DNA of 64,000 bases from Combretum micranthum (Eukaryota; Streptophyta; Magnoliopsida; Myrtales; Combretaceae), in assembly GCA_024138025.1 (NCBI GenBank), contig JAMXBD010001392.1, positions 1-64,000 on the forward strand. The letters run 5' to 3'. How positions within the stretch are numbered: the first letter of the stretch is position 1; each line of letters starts with the position of its first letter. This document shows, piece by piece, positions 13,001-24,979 of this stretch. The translations under genes were made by a program, and so were the position numbers. The notes under the pieces are model-generated. The model was not told the origin of the DNA. It saw only the letters and a list, made by a program, of their open reading frames with translations, and searched no databases.

Positions 13001-13985
13001 GCAGTGTAGGTTGAGATGAACTAACCATGTGATGTCATATGAAAAGAGGCACCAAAGTCCATAATCCAATTACTATCATGGCATTCAAGACTAACACAAT
13101 CATCACCTCAGGCAACAATAATCTCACCATCTACTATTGCAACAATCGTATCATCACTTTTACCTTTCGCCTACTCCCTCTTTCATATTCTATATTCTCA
13201 TTTTAGATGTCCTGGCTTGTTATAGTGATAGTATTTAATATTTCTTCTTCTTGATTTGGATCTTCCCCTAGATTTGTCAGATTTGTGTGATTTATCAAAT
13301 AAGCCTCTAGTCCTGCTTCTACGACATATTTCCTATTTATCAGTAATTAGTGTTTGAGTCTTAAGACTATTACCAAGTTCCTTTCTTTAAGCTTCTTCAT
13401 TCATTAACTTGTATTTCATCATTAAAACAATGAGCTTTTCTTTTGGAGTAAAATTACTAACTGATACCATAAATGCCTCCCAATTGTCAGATGGTGAATT
13501 CAATAACAATAGTGTCTTTATCTCATCATCAAACACAAGTTTTATAATAGATAGTTGATTCATAAGATCCTGAAAATTATTCAAGTGCTCTATCATATTG
13601 AATCTATCCCTATGCTTCACATTCACCACTATACTAATTAAAGGGGTTTTATTCAAGGTAGTTTGTCTCTCATACACGAACTCTAATTTCTTCTATGGAG
13701 CATCAACTTTGGTTTCCTTAGTAACATGATAACATGCACTATGATTAACACATTGCCAAATATAACCAATAATTTTTTCTATGCATGATTGCCCAATCTT
13801 CATCAAATTTATCTTTTAGCTTCGTCTTATCACTGCCTGAAGGTGCATACAAATCTTTATAATATAAAAAGATTTTCTATCATCGACTTTCGAATTGAAT
13901 AATTTGAAGAATTTAACTTTATCATAGTATCTGATGATTTCGCCATACTTACGACATACGAAACAAATTTTTTTTTTTTTTCAAA
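10050..13985 (-). pseudogene. Ty1/copia gag-pol remnant
   Basis: Minus-strand order from 13970 downwards. Gag starts MAKSSDTMIKLNSSNYSIRK (about 13.95 kb) and continues with a UBN2-type segment (13387-13677). A zinc knuckle near 13.2 kb has lost its first two cysteines (HYNKPGH remains). A protease has DFGAS in place of the usual D[ST]GAS (about 13.05 kb). Integrase has the HKRLGHMS segment near 12.65 kb and the core at 12.3-12.6 kb. The RT frames are at 11477-11674 (KDEWVKTMQEKM) and 11261-11461 (IKWVYRLK). The RT active-site motif near 10.99 kb reads YVDN instead of YVDD. RNase H near 10.43-10.67 kb has GKEHWTIVKWI. Stops and frameshifts occur throughout, so no protein can be made. Confidence 0.9.
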
Positions 13986-13989
13986 CCCC

Positions 13990-14001
13990 ACTCTAACATC
14001 A
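13990..14001 (-). other. Copia primer-binding site (initiator tRNA-Met type), degenerate
   Basis: The minus strand reads TGATGTTAGAGT, against the canonical TGGTATCAGAGC. All four differences are transitions. It directly adjoins the 5' LTR end at about 14002 and precedes the gag start, as expected. Confidence 0.65.
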
Positions 14002-14714
14002 CTTATTAAGATAATGAAGAACAAACAAAGAACATAGGGATTTAACATGGAAAAATCTAGTTAGGGAAAACACTATGGGACCACAATATAAAACTTCAAC
14101 TATCAATAAATAACGGGATTACAATATTTTTTTTTTCATTGGTTGTATTAATGGATAATTAATCATTCACCAAAAAGATGAGTATTGATAAAATCACAAA
14201 AGTAAATGATTCAAAACAATATGAAAATACCTATTCAATCTAGACAACTGAGAAAGATTAATAAGGAACAGAAATAATCACCTATAGCACTCTATGCCAT
14301 AAATTCAACAGAAATAAGTTTTGTCACATTTGGGATTCAATAAGCCTTTCGATTGTGGATCCAAATAAAGTTGCCTTCTATAGTTCATGAATATATATAT
14401 AAGGATTGGACAATCTATATCCTCTTCCATGCTAGAATTCTTACGTGCACATCTAACACTTGAGTTCCTTTTCTGTGCACTTTGTAATTTCCCCAATTTT
14501 GATTCCTTCTATTTCCACAATACTTCTTCTCGGTTTTTCAAATTTTGAGCATCAATCTTTAATTTTTTTTTTTTTTTAATTTCTTAGTTTTTTGTCTTTC
14601 CTCAAATATATAAATATAATATCATGCAAGATATCATATATATTTATAAAAGATATACGAGAGTTTTATTGTTATATGCTATGGGCCCATATGCGTTGGA
14701 CCAAAGCATGAGAA
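14002..14714 (-). repeat. Copia 5' LTR
   Basis: Homologous to 3228-3905 plus 9999-10020. The end near 14714 is inferred by aligning gttggaccaaagcatgag with gttgaacccaaaacctaa on the other copy. The LTR pair looks more diverged than the gypsy pair, which fits the nesting order. Confidence 0.82.
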
Positions 14715-14727
14715 CTTGTTTTTTACA

Positions 14728-15830
14728 TTTTGACACTTCACTACACACATATTAAGTTGTTCTAAGCTTACTTTGTAATTTATAGCTCCTTTGTTATCTT
14801 GACTTTTCATAATTAGAAATTGGAACTACTCTTGAAATCTAAGAAAAGTTTGTAGAATTTGATGACTTTAAAGTTGATAGATCGCCATAAGCTCGAAAGT
14901 TTGCCACAAGTTTTAAAGAAGTTGGTTAGTATCCAACATCTTGATCTAGGATTTAAGCGTACCTTGAGCCATTTGCCTCATGGTCTTAGAAAGTTGACAT
15001 CATTGTATACCCTATCCCATTTCATTCCTATGGCAAGCCAGTTGAATTCTGAGACTTGCACCAAGGTAAGTGAGTCACAAGAGGAAACCTTGAAATCATA
15101 ATAAATGGTAATGTGAATAATAATTCTACCTCCAATACTCAAGATCTTGACTATTAATACACAAAGTGTTGTTGAATCCATTGGTGATCCTTGTCCAAAG
15201 TTAGAGACCTCATCTAGTAATTTAACGAGTGCACTCCGTCATTTCCTAATCTTATAGAGTTAAAGGTTCACGATTGAACCATTTCAAAATCCATGCCGCA
15301 AATTTAGAATTTTGGGTCATTAGATGTTAGAAATGTCAATGAAAATTTGCTAAATCAATCTATTCCTCTTCATAGATTATGATCTTTACGGATTGAAAGA
15401 ATTGAGCATTTAGAGAGCTTGAAAACATACTTTTCTCAAAATCTCATTTCACTTGAACGTATGTGGTTTTGGGGAAGTCCTATATTAACTTCTCTATCTC
15501 TTGGCTTGGAACATCTATGGTCCCTAACTTAACTCTCCATTTCCAAATGTGAGTTGCTTAATCTTTCCATATATCAGAATGACTGTGACATGCCATAGCT
15601 TAAAAGGCCTTATGATCCTGCTCCAATGAAACCTTTTAGACTTCCCAAGCTCACATCACTTTCGGACTGGCTTTTCCATATTAACGCTTTGGAAGAGCTT
15701 TAAATATGGGATTATTGAAACTTGATGGCATTATTCGATCACATGGCTGACCTTGTACATCTTCAATGTTTTGAAATCCATAATTGCTCATATTGAAATC
15801 CATAATTGTCCAAATCTGATTTCCTACGTC
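14728..15830 (+). pseudogene. CC-NB-LRR pseudogene, LRR part (right half)
   Basis: Continues the pseudogene interrupted at 3228. It aligns by eye with about 23.45-24.86 kb of the downstream CNL gene: the LRRs around 14.86-15.06 kb (KLIDRHKLESLPQ), then a decayed stretch matching the SIGDPC, MPPI, RSLRIERIE and LARLE-type LRRs. Some parts are missing and all frames are broken from about 15.09 kb on. At the site where the downstream CNL is frameshifted (15021-15045 here) this copy still reads through in frame, which helps polarise that mutation. Homology fades before the CNL's last 110 bases. Confidence 0.82.
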
Positions 15831-16763
15831 TATAGGCAAAGTAATAGTGTTAAAAAGATAGTAAAAATAGCCATAAGAAATTTGGTTTAGGAATCAATAT
15901 ATGTAAATAATCATTTCAAAATAGTTAATGGATCTTTCCTGGGTACAAAAAAAAAGCTCTCACTAAACCTAGCATTTGAGCAGCAGCCATACGGTTGCCT
16001 TAGCGGCCCTCATCTTCAATCATTTATCCTTCTTTTACTATTTTAAATATGTAGATCCATCTTTGTTGATTCCAATAGCCACAGATTTTCATTTTTTTGA
16101 GTAGAACTTTTTAGATCTGTCTCTTTTCTACCATTTCCATCATCATTGATTCATCACGGTTTGCCGTTATACTTCTACTTCAATAGATCTGGTAAATATG
16201 AAGAGATCCCAGCAATTGGGATTTTGGATTGTCAATGGTTCTTGAATAAGTGGTTTTATTTTAGTTTCTACTTTATCTATTTATCATTTTTCCTTTTCTT
16301 TTTATTGTCATCCCCTATGTAGGATTTTGTCATCCCTTTCATGGGATTTTTTTTTACTCATTGGTAGAGTAGGTCTTATTTATATGGATGTATTATCCCC
16401 TATGCTTGAGATAGTTTAACTTTTAAAGGGATGTACCGGTTTACTTAATTGGGTTTTGATATCCCCAATCCTTTGTTTATGGATCCCTTTGTATTAATGA
16501 ATTCAATTGATGTAATATTTTCTTATTGAATGAAATTCATCTTACTGACCAAAAAAGGGAAAAAAAAGGAAATTTGATAAGAGATCAGATTGGCCGTGTC
16601 AATATTTATATATTAGATTGAATTTCCATTAGCAAATTTGACACTTGTCCAAAAAAAATCTCTTCTTTAATAAAGGTAGTTATCATACAAGCAAAATAAA
16701 TTTTTAGCATTTTATTTATTTAACTATTTATCATTTTTTTACATCAAGTATCCATATGAATGA
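15831..16763. other. Intergenic, no gene recognised
   Basis: AT-rich sequence with no homology recognised. The part at 16.4-16.58 kb (tgtattaatgaattcaatt, then an A-rich end) looks like the 3' end of a LINE or a polyadenylated transcript, but nothing upstream supports a coding LINE. Confidence 0.5.
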
Positions 16764-19700
16764 TGTAAGCCCCCATTTTCTTAGGAAACCAAACTTGGTT
16801 TCAGAAACCGGAATCGGAAACCAAAACCCTAAAAAGAATACTTAAGTTTAGTATAGAGCTTAGGAACCCTAAGTCTGACAATATCGAGAACAAAACCCCG
16901 AAACAATAAAAATGAGTTAGCTTTAGAATATAGTCCTAAATATATTGAAACATAAAAAGATCAGATTTCGAAGAAATTCATCTGTTTTGAACCCGATCGG
17001 GATCTGTTTTAGAAAACAAGTCTCTGGTACTCAAAAATAGAAAAATATTTCGGAGAACTCTTTACAACTGAAATTTAATAAGGAATTCAAAAAAAAAAAA
17101 TATAAGTATAAGAATTTTTCGATTTATAAAAATTACAGTTATAGTCCTTTTATCATATTTTCATTACTACTGGCAATTTAATTGTCTAATCTACTTTATG
17201 ATTTCTAATCATTACTTTTTACAAAGTACACCAACCATACTCTATTCTTATATCCTGATAACCCATCTCTTACATCTTTATATCCTATTTCTTACAATTT
17301 ACTTTTCTAATACAATTTTATTACTAAAATTACTTAATTAAATTTGAAATCTTACACAACACAACACAACACACACACATCTCTCTCTCTCCCCCCATGT
17401 TCAAACCGGCGCCTCACTTATCCCACCTCCCTCCCTTTGTACTCTTCATTTTGTTTTATTTTTCTTTTATTTAATTAAAACAAACCGCAATCTTACACTC
17501 TATATATACCCTTTTATGCCTTCTTCATTTCACTTTCTTTCTTTTTCCACTTAACCAAACTTTTGAATTTTGTTTTCTCTCATCTCTCTCTTTCCCTCTT
17601 ATGCCGTGAACACCCTCCCCCCCCTCCCCTTCCTCTCCACACACACAAGTCTTCTTCAAGTTTTCTTATTTCAAACACTCATTAGGTAATAGATCTAAAC
17701 CCTACCACATATAAAACATGTAATGGCAAGATTATACATGTATGATTCCATCAAAAATTCCTATGAGCTTTAGGCAAGGGATGTGGAAACACTTGTACAT
17801 GATTTTCATGCCATCACATGTTATGGATCTCTTGTTTTAAGTTATTCTTGCTATATTATTGCTATATATCCTTTTTTTGATATTTTTGTGGATATATCTT
17901 GCTACTAACCTCATCATCATAATGATCTAACTTACATTTCATACATCTAACATCATCAACATGCTAACCTAACTCTTGAGACTAGTCTTTCTAGTCTTGG
18001 AAAGCCTTGAATATGATCTAAGGCGTCCAAGCTTGCATTTGCATCCATAACATAAATGTCACCATATTCTTATTTTGTTTTGAATATATAAATGTCATAA
18101 AAATTTGTTTTATGTGAATAAAAGACTTGTAATATGATGGTAGTAATGAGGATGTTGCCAAAAGCTCAAGATTTATTTTTGTTTCCATCAAAAACAATTT
18201 TTGAAATTCGGATTTAAAAAGACACTTATTGTGAAAACCTATTTTCCAACTCCAAAATGAGGATTTTATATAAAATATGAAAAGCTTATGGAATAGGTAT
18301 AATAAAGAAATGATTTTGATGAGTTAAATCTAGTTCTACTAAGAGATATTTTCAAGATAAGAAAGGTTTGCAAGAGTTAAATTAAAACTTTGTCTCAACT
18401 CCAACAAGAACATAAAATTCGTAACTAGGACGAGTTGATGTGTAAACACATATTTTCCAACCCCAAAATAAGAGTTTTATAAAAAAAAAAAAATGGAAGC
18501 CTTTGGGGATATGTTTGATTAGGACTCAATTTTAGAAAGATCAAATGAGTTTTACCTAAGAAATAATCTCAAAACAAATTACAAAATTAAAAGAGCCATA
18601 TTTAAACAGCTATTTTCAAATTCTAAAATAAGGATTGTAACTGAGAAAAGGAAGCCTTTGGGAATAGGTATAGTAAGGATTTAATTGTGATAAGAACAAA
18701 TGAATTTTATCAAAGAATATTTCTAAAACAAAGGAAAAGTTTCAACACATAAATCAAATTTTATTTTCATGACCAACAATTCTTGTAAAATTCATAACTA
18801 GGCAAGACCCCCATTTAAACATCTATTTTCCAACCCCCAAATGAAGAAATTTCTTAAAATAATGAGGGTATTAGGCATATAGGTCATCAAGGCTTTATTT
18901 TAGTAAAAACAAAGATGATTTTTCAAGAAACAAAACTAGTTTTTCTAAATCAATATTCTTGAAGTTTTCGTAAAGTGAAATTTATCTAAAAGATCTTTTT
19001 AACCAAATATCATCAAGAACATACATATAGATAGCTCTTAACATTTCATTCATGACATTAACTTGTTGATATTACATGTACATTTAATATACACGGTAGA
19101 ACCAATGTAAGTTTTCACAAAACAATTTCGGAAACATGATTTTTACTTATTGACTAGATTTGATCCGAAAAACTTTTTGAGACCTAAAAGTTTTCAAAAC
19201 TTAGATATAATAATAGAATTACGTAGATCTTTTGAAGTAGATAGAATCGACTACTTATTTGGGGAATTCCGAGGTAAAATAACCAAGTTATGACCGTTTT
19301 ATGTTGGAATTTCCACTAACTGCGAAACTTACGAACTTGAAAGTTTTTGTTTGTTAAGTTGGGATTAGTTATGGTTTGAAATACTCATTCGAGTATTTCT
19401 TTCCTTTAAGTGATATCGAATCGAAAGATTCTTTGCCTCCGAGCATTATAAGTAAGGACCGGAGACCATGGCCGAGTGAGTCATACTTCCTATTTACGAT
19501 TCCTTATTGTGCTTGTAGCTTATAGTTGCATTAGAGTGATAGGCAAAGATAAAAATAGAAATGCATGATGGACGATTATGAGATTATGTATGCTTTCTTG
19601 ATGTTGAGAAAAAAATGTGTTAAGAATATCGAAATTGGGTGATTAATTGATGGATATCCATATGCCATGATTACGATTGTTTGTGAATTGCTTGGTCACC

Positions 19701-20458
19701 TATGAAATTGTATTAATGATTACTCAGACTAACAAGTAATATGGACATGATCATTTCATGTTGGGGATGGTGTATTTAATAATGTTAGTCACTCATGATC
19801 CATAAACGGTATGAATGAAATGGGTTGCTTGTGAACCATAAAACGAAACAATAAATTCAAAGTTAGTACCGTGGGATTCGTTAATCTACTAACCCCGAAT
19901 GGAGAGCGCAAATCCATTCAACATATGATTTCCGGTTGATTATATGTCTTGTATGCCCATGTTGTTGTTGCGTTTCATATGGATGATTAAAACAACTTGA
20001 TTGTATTAAATTGTTGGATACGTATATTCTAGGAGTATTTACTCACTAAGCTAGTGTAGCTTATACCCTTACAACTTATTTTTGTTGCAGTTCCCTTATC
20101 TGTGATTGCGACCCATGAATTTGCCATTTCAGGTAAAGCAAGAATAGGAGTTTCTTTTAGAAGTTTATGTTTAGCTTTTGTATAGACTTCCATAGGAAAC
20201 CCTGAATACTCGAGTTGATATAAACAACTATTACTTAAACTTATTATTCTTTTGCGGGGGAATGCCCCTTAGTTTTTGTATATGATCGTAAATATCTGTG
20301 GTTTGTCTTTTGATGCTTTTTCTATCAAATTAAACTATCTATCTCCGATTGCTCAAGTATTCTATTGTCGTAAGGGAACACCTTGCATCTAATACTAGAC
20401 TTTTGAATGACTGTTGTAGTAATTCCTAAGTCTCGTATGATATGCGGTGGACTGTTAC
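16764..20458 (+). mobile_element. Possible large solo LTR (Ty3/gypsy chromovirus-like), low confidence
   Basis: A 3.7-kb non-coding block starts tgtaagccccc at 16764 and ends near ggactgttacg at 20448-20458, similar in style to the termini of long plant chromovirus LTRs. It holds a TATA-like element followed by a pyrimidine-rich leader (tctatatataccc near 17500, then CT-rich sequence and CCCTCC runs to about 17640), internal tandem repeats (18.23-18.9 kb), and an actcactaagct...cttttgttgcagttccc-like stretch near 20.04-20.09 kb that recurs in such LTRs. No target duplication could be confirmed and no second LTR or interior is seen. It could instead be a non-coding transcript unit. Confidence 0.3.
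18230..18900. repeat. Four degenerate tandem copies, unit about 160-215 bp
   Basis: The segment tattttccaac(t/c)ccaaaat, followed by a variable run and gg(a/g)aataggtata-like sequence, recurs near 18240, 18452, 18614 and 18822. Each is followed by an agaacaaatgaattttatc-like and a cataaaattcgtaactagg-like block. Spacing is about 212, 162 and 208 bases. Copies are diverged, so the array is old. Confidence 0.65.
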
Positions 20459-21719
20459 GTTTAAATATCCTTTTTAATATTTTTTAAAACAAGTAATGAT
20501 GAGGATACATAGTTTTTATAAAACCGCTCACATATTAAAATTTTATTGATACTCATGTACCACTAGTTAATTTATATATATATTAATATATTGAAGCTTT
20601 CCCCTATAGTGGATTTCTCTCCTGTAGTAGAGTTAAGGTCCCAACTTTCCTATGAGAATGGATGGAAAGAGTGTATTGTTTTATTTAGGTCCATCGTTAC
20701 AAGCCAATGTGAAAAGACGCATTTTATTTTGCAACATGTACTAGAAGTATGCACAATAAGGTTTAATTTTTCTTTAAATTTCGGACCTAACCCTATGATT
20801 CATATTGTAATTTTTTAGAATCGAAAGGAAGTAGTTTGTTATAGTTTCGTCTTTGGTTTGAATTGTTTTTTATTCTTAAATTTAAATATATTCAATTAAA
20901 AAACTTCAATTATATTTTTATATCATCAATGGAAATAAAAGGAATATTATTTAAAATTAATTATTTATCTAAGTAAATATATACAACTTATATTGAAATA
21001 GAGATTTCATCTATTATAATATTATAACTGTTTTATACTATAATGATATACTAAACTCAATAAAATAAGAATATATATATATATCCCAATAAGAGATGCA
21101 AAATTTAATTCATTCTATAATTCTAATTAATATATCATTAATTATATAAACCAATAAGTAAATAAGTAATAGAAGTAGATTAATTAGTAAGAGAAAAGAA
21201 AAAAAAAAGATTTATAACACTAGAGGTTGAAATCTAAAAAGATATATCATAGTAATTAAAATATAATATGACTATTTTAATTTTATTATCATAAAAAATA
21301 TATATCAAAATAAAAAAAATGTAAAAACAATTAAATTTTTTAATAATACAATTAAAAGAAAAAGATGTTTGAATTTAAAATAAAAATGTAAAACTGAACT
21401 GCGAACCGTTTAATCTTCACCGAACCAAACAGTGAACTAAAACATGAAAATAAATAAATAAAATTTTGTTGCGGTTCGGTCAGAGTTTTGTCCCCTTTTT
21501 TTTTTTTTTTTTTTTTCACCCGATCTTTGAGACTAACTCTAACTAAACTTAGCACTGTCGTGGTAAATGTCTCAAGTAATCGAAGACGATAGGCCAATGA
21601 ATGGATTACATAAGCTGAAAAAGTAATATACATATATCTCAGCCTTATCATCATCAGGTTTCTACGCAATTTTATCTCCACCACACATAATCAACACTCG
21701 CAAAATCTGGAAAAGAAAC
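20459..21719. other. Intergenic and CNL upstream region
   Basis: Very AT-rich and without a recognised gene. It contains an (AT)n run at about 21072-21083 and a poly-T tract at 21495-21516. The last few hundred bases should hold the promoter and 5' leader of the CNL; no TATA box stands out convincingly. Confidence 0.5.
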
Positions 21720-24700
21720 ATGGCTGAGGCATTTCTTCTTACTGTTGCTCAAGGAATCCTTGCTCAATTGAGCGTACCTACTGTACAAGAAGTAGGACGG
21801 ATTTGGGGTGTTAACGATGACCTTGAAAGTCTCAGGGACACAGTATCCACCATCCGTGCTATATTGATCGCTGCAGAGGAACGATCCCACGGGAAGTATA
21901 CAGGTAGGGCCAGATATAGGAACTGGAGAGATAGACTGAAGAACGTTCTTTATGATGCTGAAGATTTGCTTCATAACTTCTCTGTTGAAGCTCAACTAAA
22001 GGACTTAAGAAGCCAAAACAAGATCATGAAAGAGGTTCGCACTTTCTTTTCGAGCTCAAATCAACTAGTTCTTAAGGTAAAGATGGCAAACAGACTAAAA
22101 GCGATAAGAAATAAACTGGATGCCATCAGAAATGATAATAATTTACACTTCGATGGTGTAGAAGTTAGAGAAGAGGTAGGACATGAAGAAACACACTCGC
22201 ATATACCAGAAGGAATGTTGATTGGTAGAGATGTTGATAGGAGACAAATACTAGAAATGCTGTTGTACTTTGAATCAGGAACAAATGTCTCTGTAATTTC
22301 AATAGTTGGGAACGGTGGAATGGGGAAAACAGCCTTAGCTCAATCTGTGTATAATCATGAGATTGTCCGAGAGTACTTTGAGTTAAGAAGGTGGGTTTAT
22401 GTTTCTAGTGAGTTTCGTCTAGATGAAATCATCAGACAAATTATTCCAAGGGCCAAAAGTAATGATATACAAGAGTGTCGTAATTTGAACGATCTGCAGG
22501 AGAGTCTGCGTAAAGAAATTAATCATAAGAGGTTTGTTTTCATTCTTGATGATTTATGGAATATAAACAGGGAAAAATGGCTTAACCTAAAAAATTTGTT
22601 AGATGGAGGTGCTCGAGGAAGCAAGTTACTTATTACAACACGAAGTTCTGAGGTTGCACATATATCTGACTCATGCATCATTCATGACCTGCAAAGCCTA
22701 TCAGATGAGGCATCTTTGGAGTTGTTTAAGCAAGTCGCTTTTGAGGAGAGACAAGAGATGAGCATGCTGGAGAAAATATCGATTGGACGTAAAATAATCA
22801 GGAAGTGTGGAGGTGTTCCTTTGCCAATCCGGTTAATTGGAGGCATGCTATTTGCTCTAAAAACTAGAAACGAATGGTTAAATTTTCTACACAATGAGCT
22901 TCCAAGGTTGAAAGAGGAGGAAAGCGTGATGGGTTTTCTCCAACTAAGTTATCATCATCTTCCCCCTTATTTGAAACCTTGCTTTCTATTATGTTCCTTG
23001 TTTCCAAAGGGCGAGGTGATTGAAGTGCAAAAGTTGATGGATCTTTGGATTGCGCACGGACTAATCCCATCACCTTCAAATGCTGAACGCCACTTAAAGG
23101 TTAGAATACAAGACTGCTGTACGAAACTAGAGTCAAGATTTTTCTTCCAAGATAAAGAGGTTGATGGAAGTAGCGCAGTAAGTTATAAAATGCACGATCT
23201 TCTGCATGATCTAGCATGCAAGTTGGCAAAGGAAGAGTGTGAGATGATAGGTCCAGATCCAGGTACAACATCAGCTAAAATTCGCCACCTATCTTATGGG
23301 TCGAATGATGATTTATCGTGTTATTATGAAAAATTTTCACGTGAAGTCAGAAGAGTTAGGACATTGATCTTTGTTCCCAATTTAAATAGAAACACGGGCA
23401 CCCTGAATGTGCTTACTTGCCGCAAACTCGTATCCAATTTGAGATGCTTGCGTTTTTTGACACTTCATAATACAGATATGAGAGTTGTTCCAAGTTCACT
23501 CTCCAAGTTAAAGCTCTTGCATCATCTCGACCTTTCATATAACGAGAAATTGGAGCTACTTCCCGAATCTATGAAAAACTTGCAGAATTTGGTCTCATTA
23601 AAACTCATAGATTGCCATAAGCTCAAAATATTGCCACAAGATATCGGGAAGTTGGCTAGTCTTCAACATCTCGATTTGGGATATGACTGTTCCTTGAACC
23701 ATATGCCGCATGGTCTTGGGAAGCTGACATCTTTGTGTACACTAACCCATTTCATTCCTGGGGGAGCAAGTTGAATTCTAAGAAGCTCGCCAAGCTAAGT
23801 GAATTAAAAAATCTCAACAACTTAAGAGGAAAACTCGAGATACTAGTCCGTGGTCCTGTGAATAATGCAACGGTTGAATCCCAGGAAGCAGACATGAAGG
23901 AGAAGTATTTTCTGGAGGAATTGATGTTAAAGTGGGGTCATGTGAAAGAAAATGAGCACAATGAAGATGAGGTTATCCAAAATCATGAGATTGTATTAGG
24001 AGGACTGCAGCCACATTCGGATCTGCGGAGTTTGCATATATCCAATTATAAGGGAGCAAGCTTTCCTACATGGTTGATGGGAGACAATGCACAGTGTCTT
24101 CCGAATCTAACTGAAGTTAATTTAGTTGGGTGCGAAAGATGTCAAGACCTCTCACAATTGGATCTACTTCCACAACTCAAAATCTTGAGTATTATTGGAC
24201 TAAGTGCGGTTGAATCCATTGGTGACCCTTGTTCAGATACAGAGACCTCGGCTAGCGAGATAACTAGAGCACTCCCACCATTTCCCTGTCTTGTAAAGTT
24301 AAAAATTCATGATTGCCCTAGCCTGAAATCAATGCCGCCAATTCAGAATCTTGAGTCGTTAGATGTTAGAAATGTCAGTCATGAGTTGCTGAATCAATCT
24401 ATTCCTCTTCATAGTTTGAGATCTTTGCGGATTGAAAGAATTGAGAATCTAGAGAGCTTGAGGAATGACTTTCTTCAACATCTCATTTCACTTGCTCATA
24501 TGCGGATTTGTGAATGTCCTAGATTAGCTTCTCTATCTCTAGGCTTGGAACATCTGCGGTCCCTGACTCAACTCTCCATTTCCAAATGCGAGTTGCTTGA
24601 TCTTTCCATAGATGAGAGCGGCTGTGACATTCCACAGCTCGAAGGCCTTGTGAAGCTGCGCTTCCTAAATCTTTTCAGCCTTCCCAAAGTCACATCACTT

Positions 24701-24979
24701 CCACGGTGGCTATACAATATAAACACTTTGGAAGAGCTTCAGATATGGGATTGCGCCAACTTCACGGCATTATCCGAACGAATTGGTGACCTTGTACATC
24801 TCCAACGTCTTGAGATCCATAGCTGCCCAAATTTGGCATCACTTCCTGAAAGCGTAAGGATGCTTAGGTCCCTCGAATATTTAGAGATTCAAGGATGTCC
24901 ACAGCTGGAGGAAAAGTGCAAAAGAGAAGAAGGCCAGGACTGGTATAAAATTGCTCATGTTCCAGCGGTAAGGCTATAG
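21720..24979 (+). CDS. CC-NB-ARC-LRR (CNL) disease resistance protein, single exon, one frameshift
   Basis: Intracellular immune receptor of the RGA2/RPP13-like-1 class, which senses pathogen effectors and triggers hypersensitive defence. Residues 1-175 form the Rx-type coiled coil with an EDVID-type motif (YDAEDLLHNF, 78-87). The NB-ARC has the P-loop GNGGMGKT at 197-204, kinase-2 LDDLW at 276-280, RNBS-B near 300-309, GLPL-type CGGVPLPI at 363-370, RNBS-D from 421 and MHD at 491-493. LRRs follow from about 545. The first frame ends at 23774. The LRRs continue in another frame from about 23765 to the stop at 24977-24979 and finish with the family's usual WYKIAHVP tail. The shift is at a run of five G (23760-23764). 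With one more base the two frames would join as 1086 residues, the normal length. It is either a pseudogene, a truncated 684-residue protein, or an assembly error. Confidence 0.9.

Larger units (their letters stand above)
3228..14714 (-). mobile_element. Ty1/copia LTR retrotransposon, decayed, containing a nested gypsy element
   Basis: Reading on the minus strand, the 5' LTR is 14002-14714, the primer-binding site 13990-14001, the pol region about 13.97-10.05 kb, the polypurine tract 10024-10045, and the 3' LTR runs 10020-9999 then, after an insertion, 3905-3228. The two LTR copies are clearly homologous; for example both carry atgggcccat, at 3891 and 14681. Protein remnants appear in the copia order gag, protease, integrase, RT, RNase H. 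Boundaries are good to about 10 bases and no convincing 5-bp target duplication was found. The host site is a CNL pseudogene. The element is non-functional: every domain carries stops or frameshifts. Confidence 0.88.

Noticed and set aside
22682..23079. Minus-strand open frames across the CNL
   Set aside because: Antisense shadows of a well-supported CNL coding frame.
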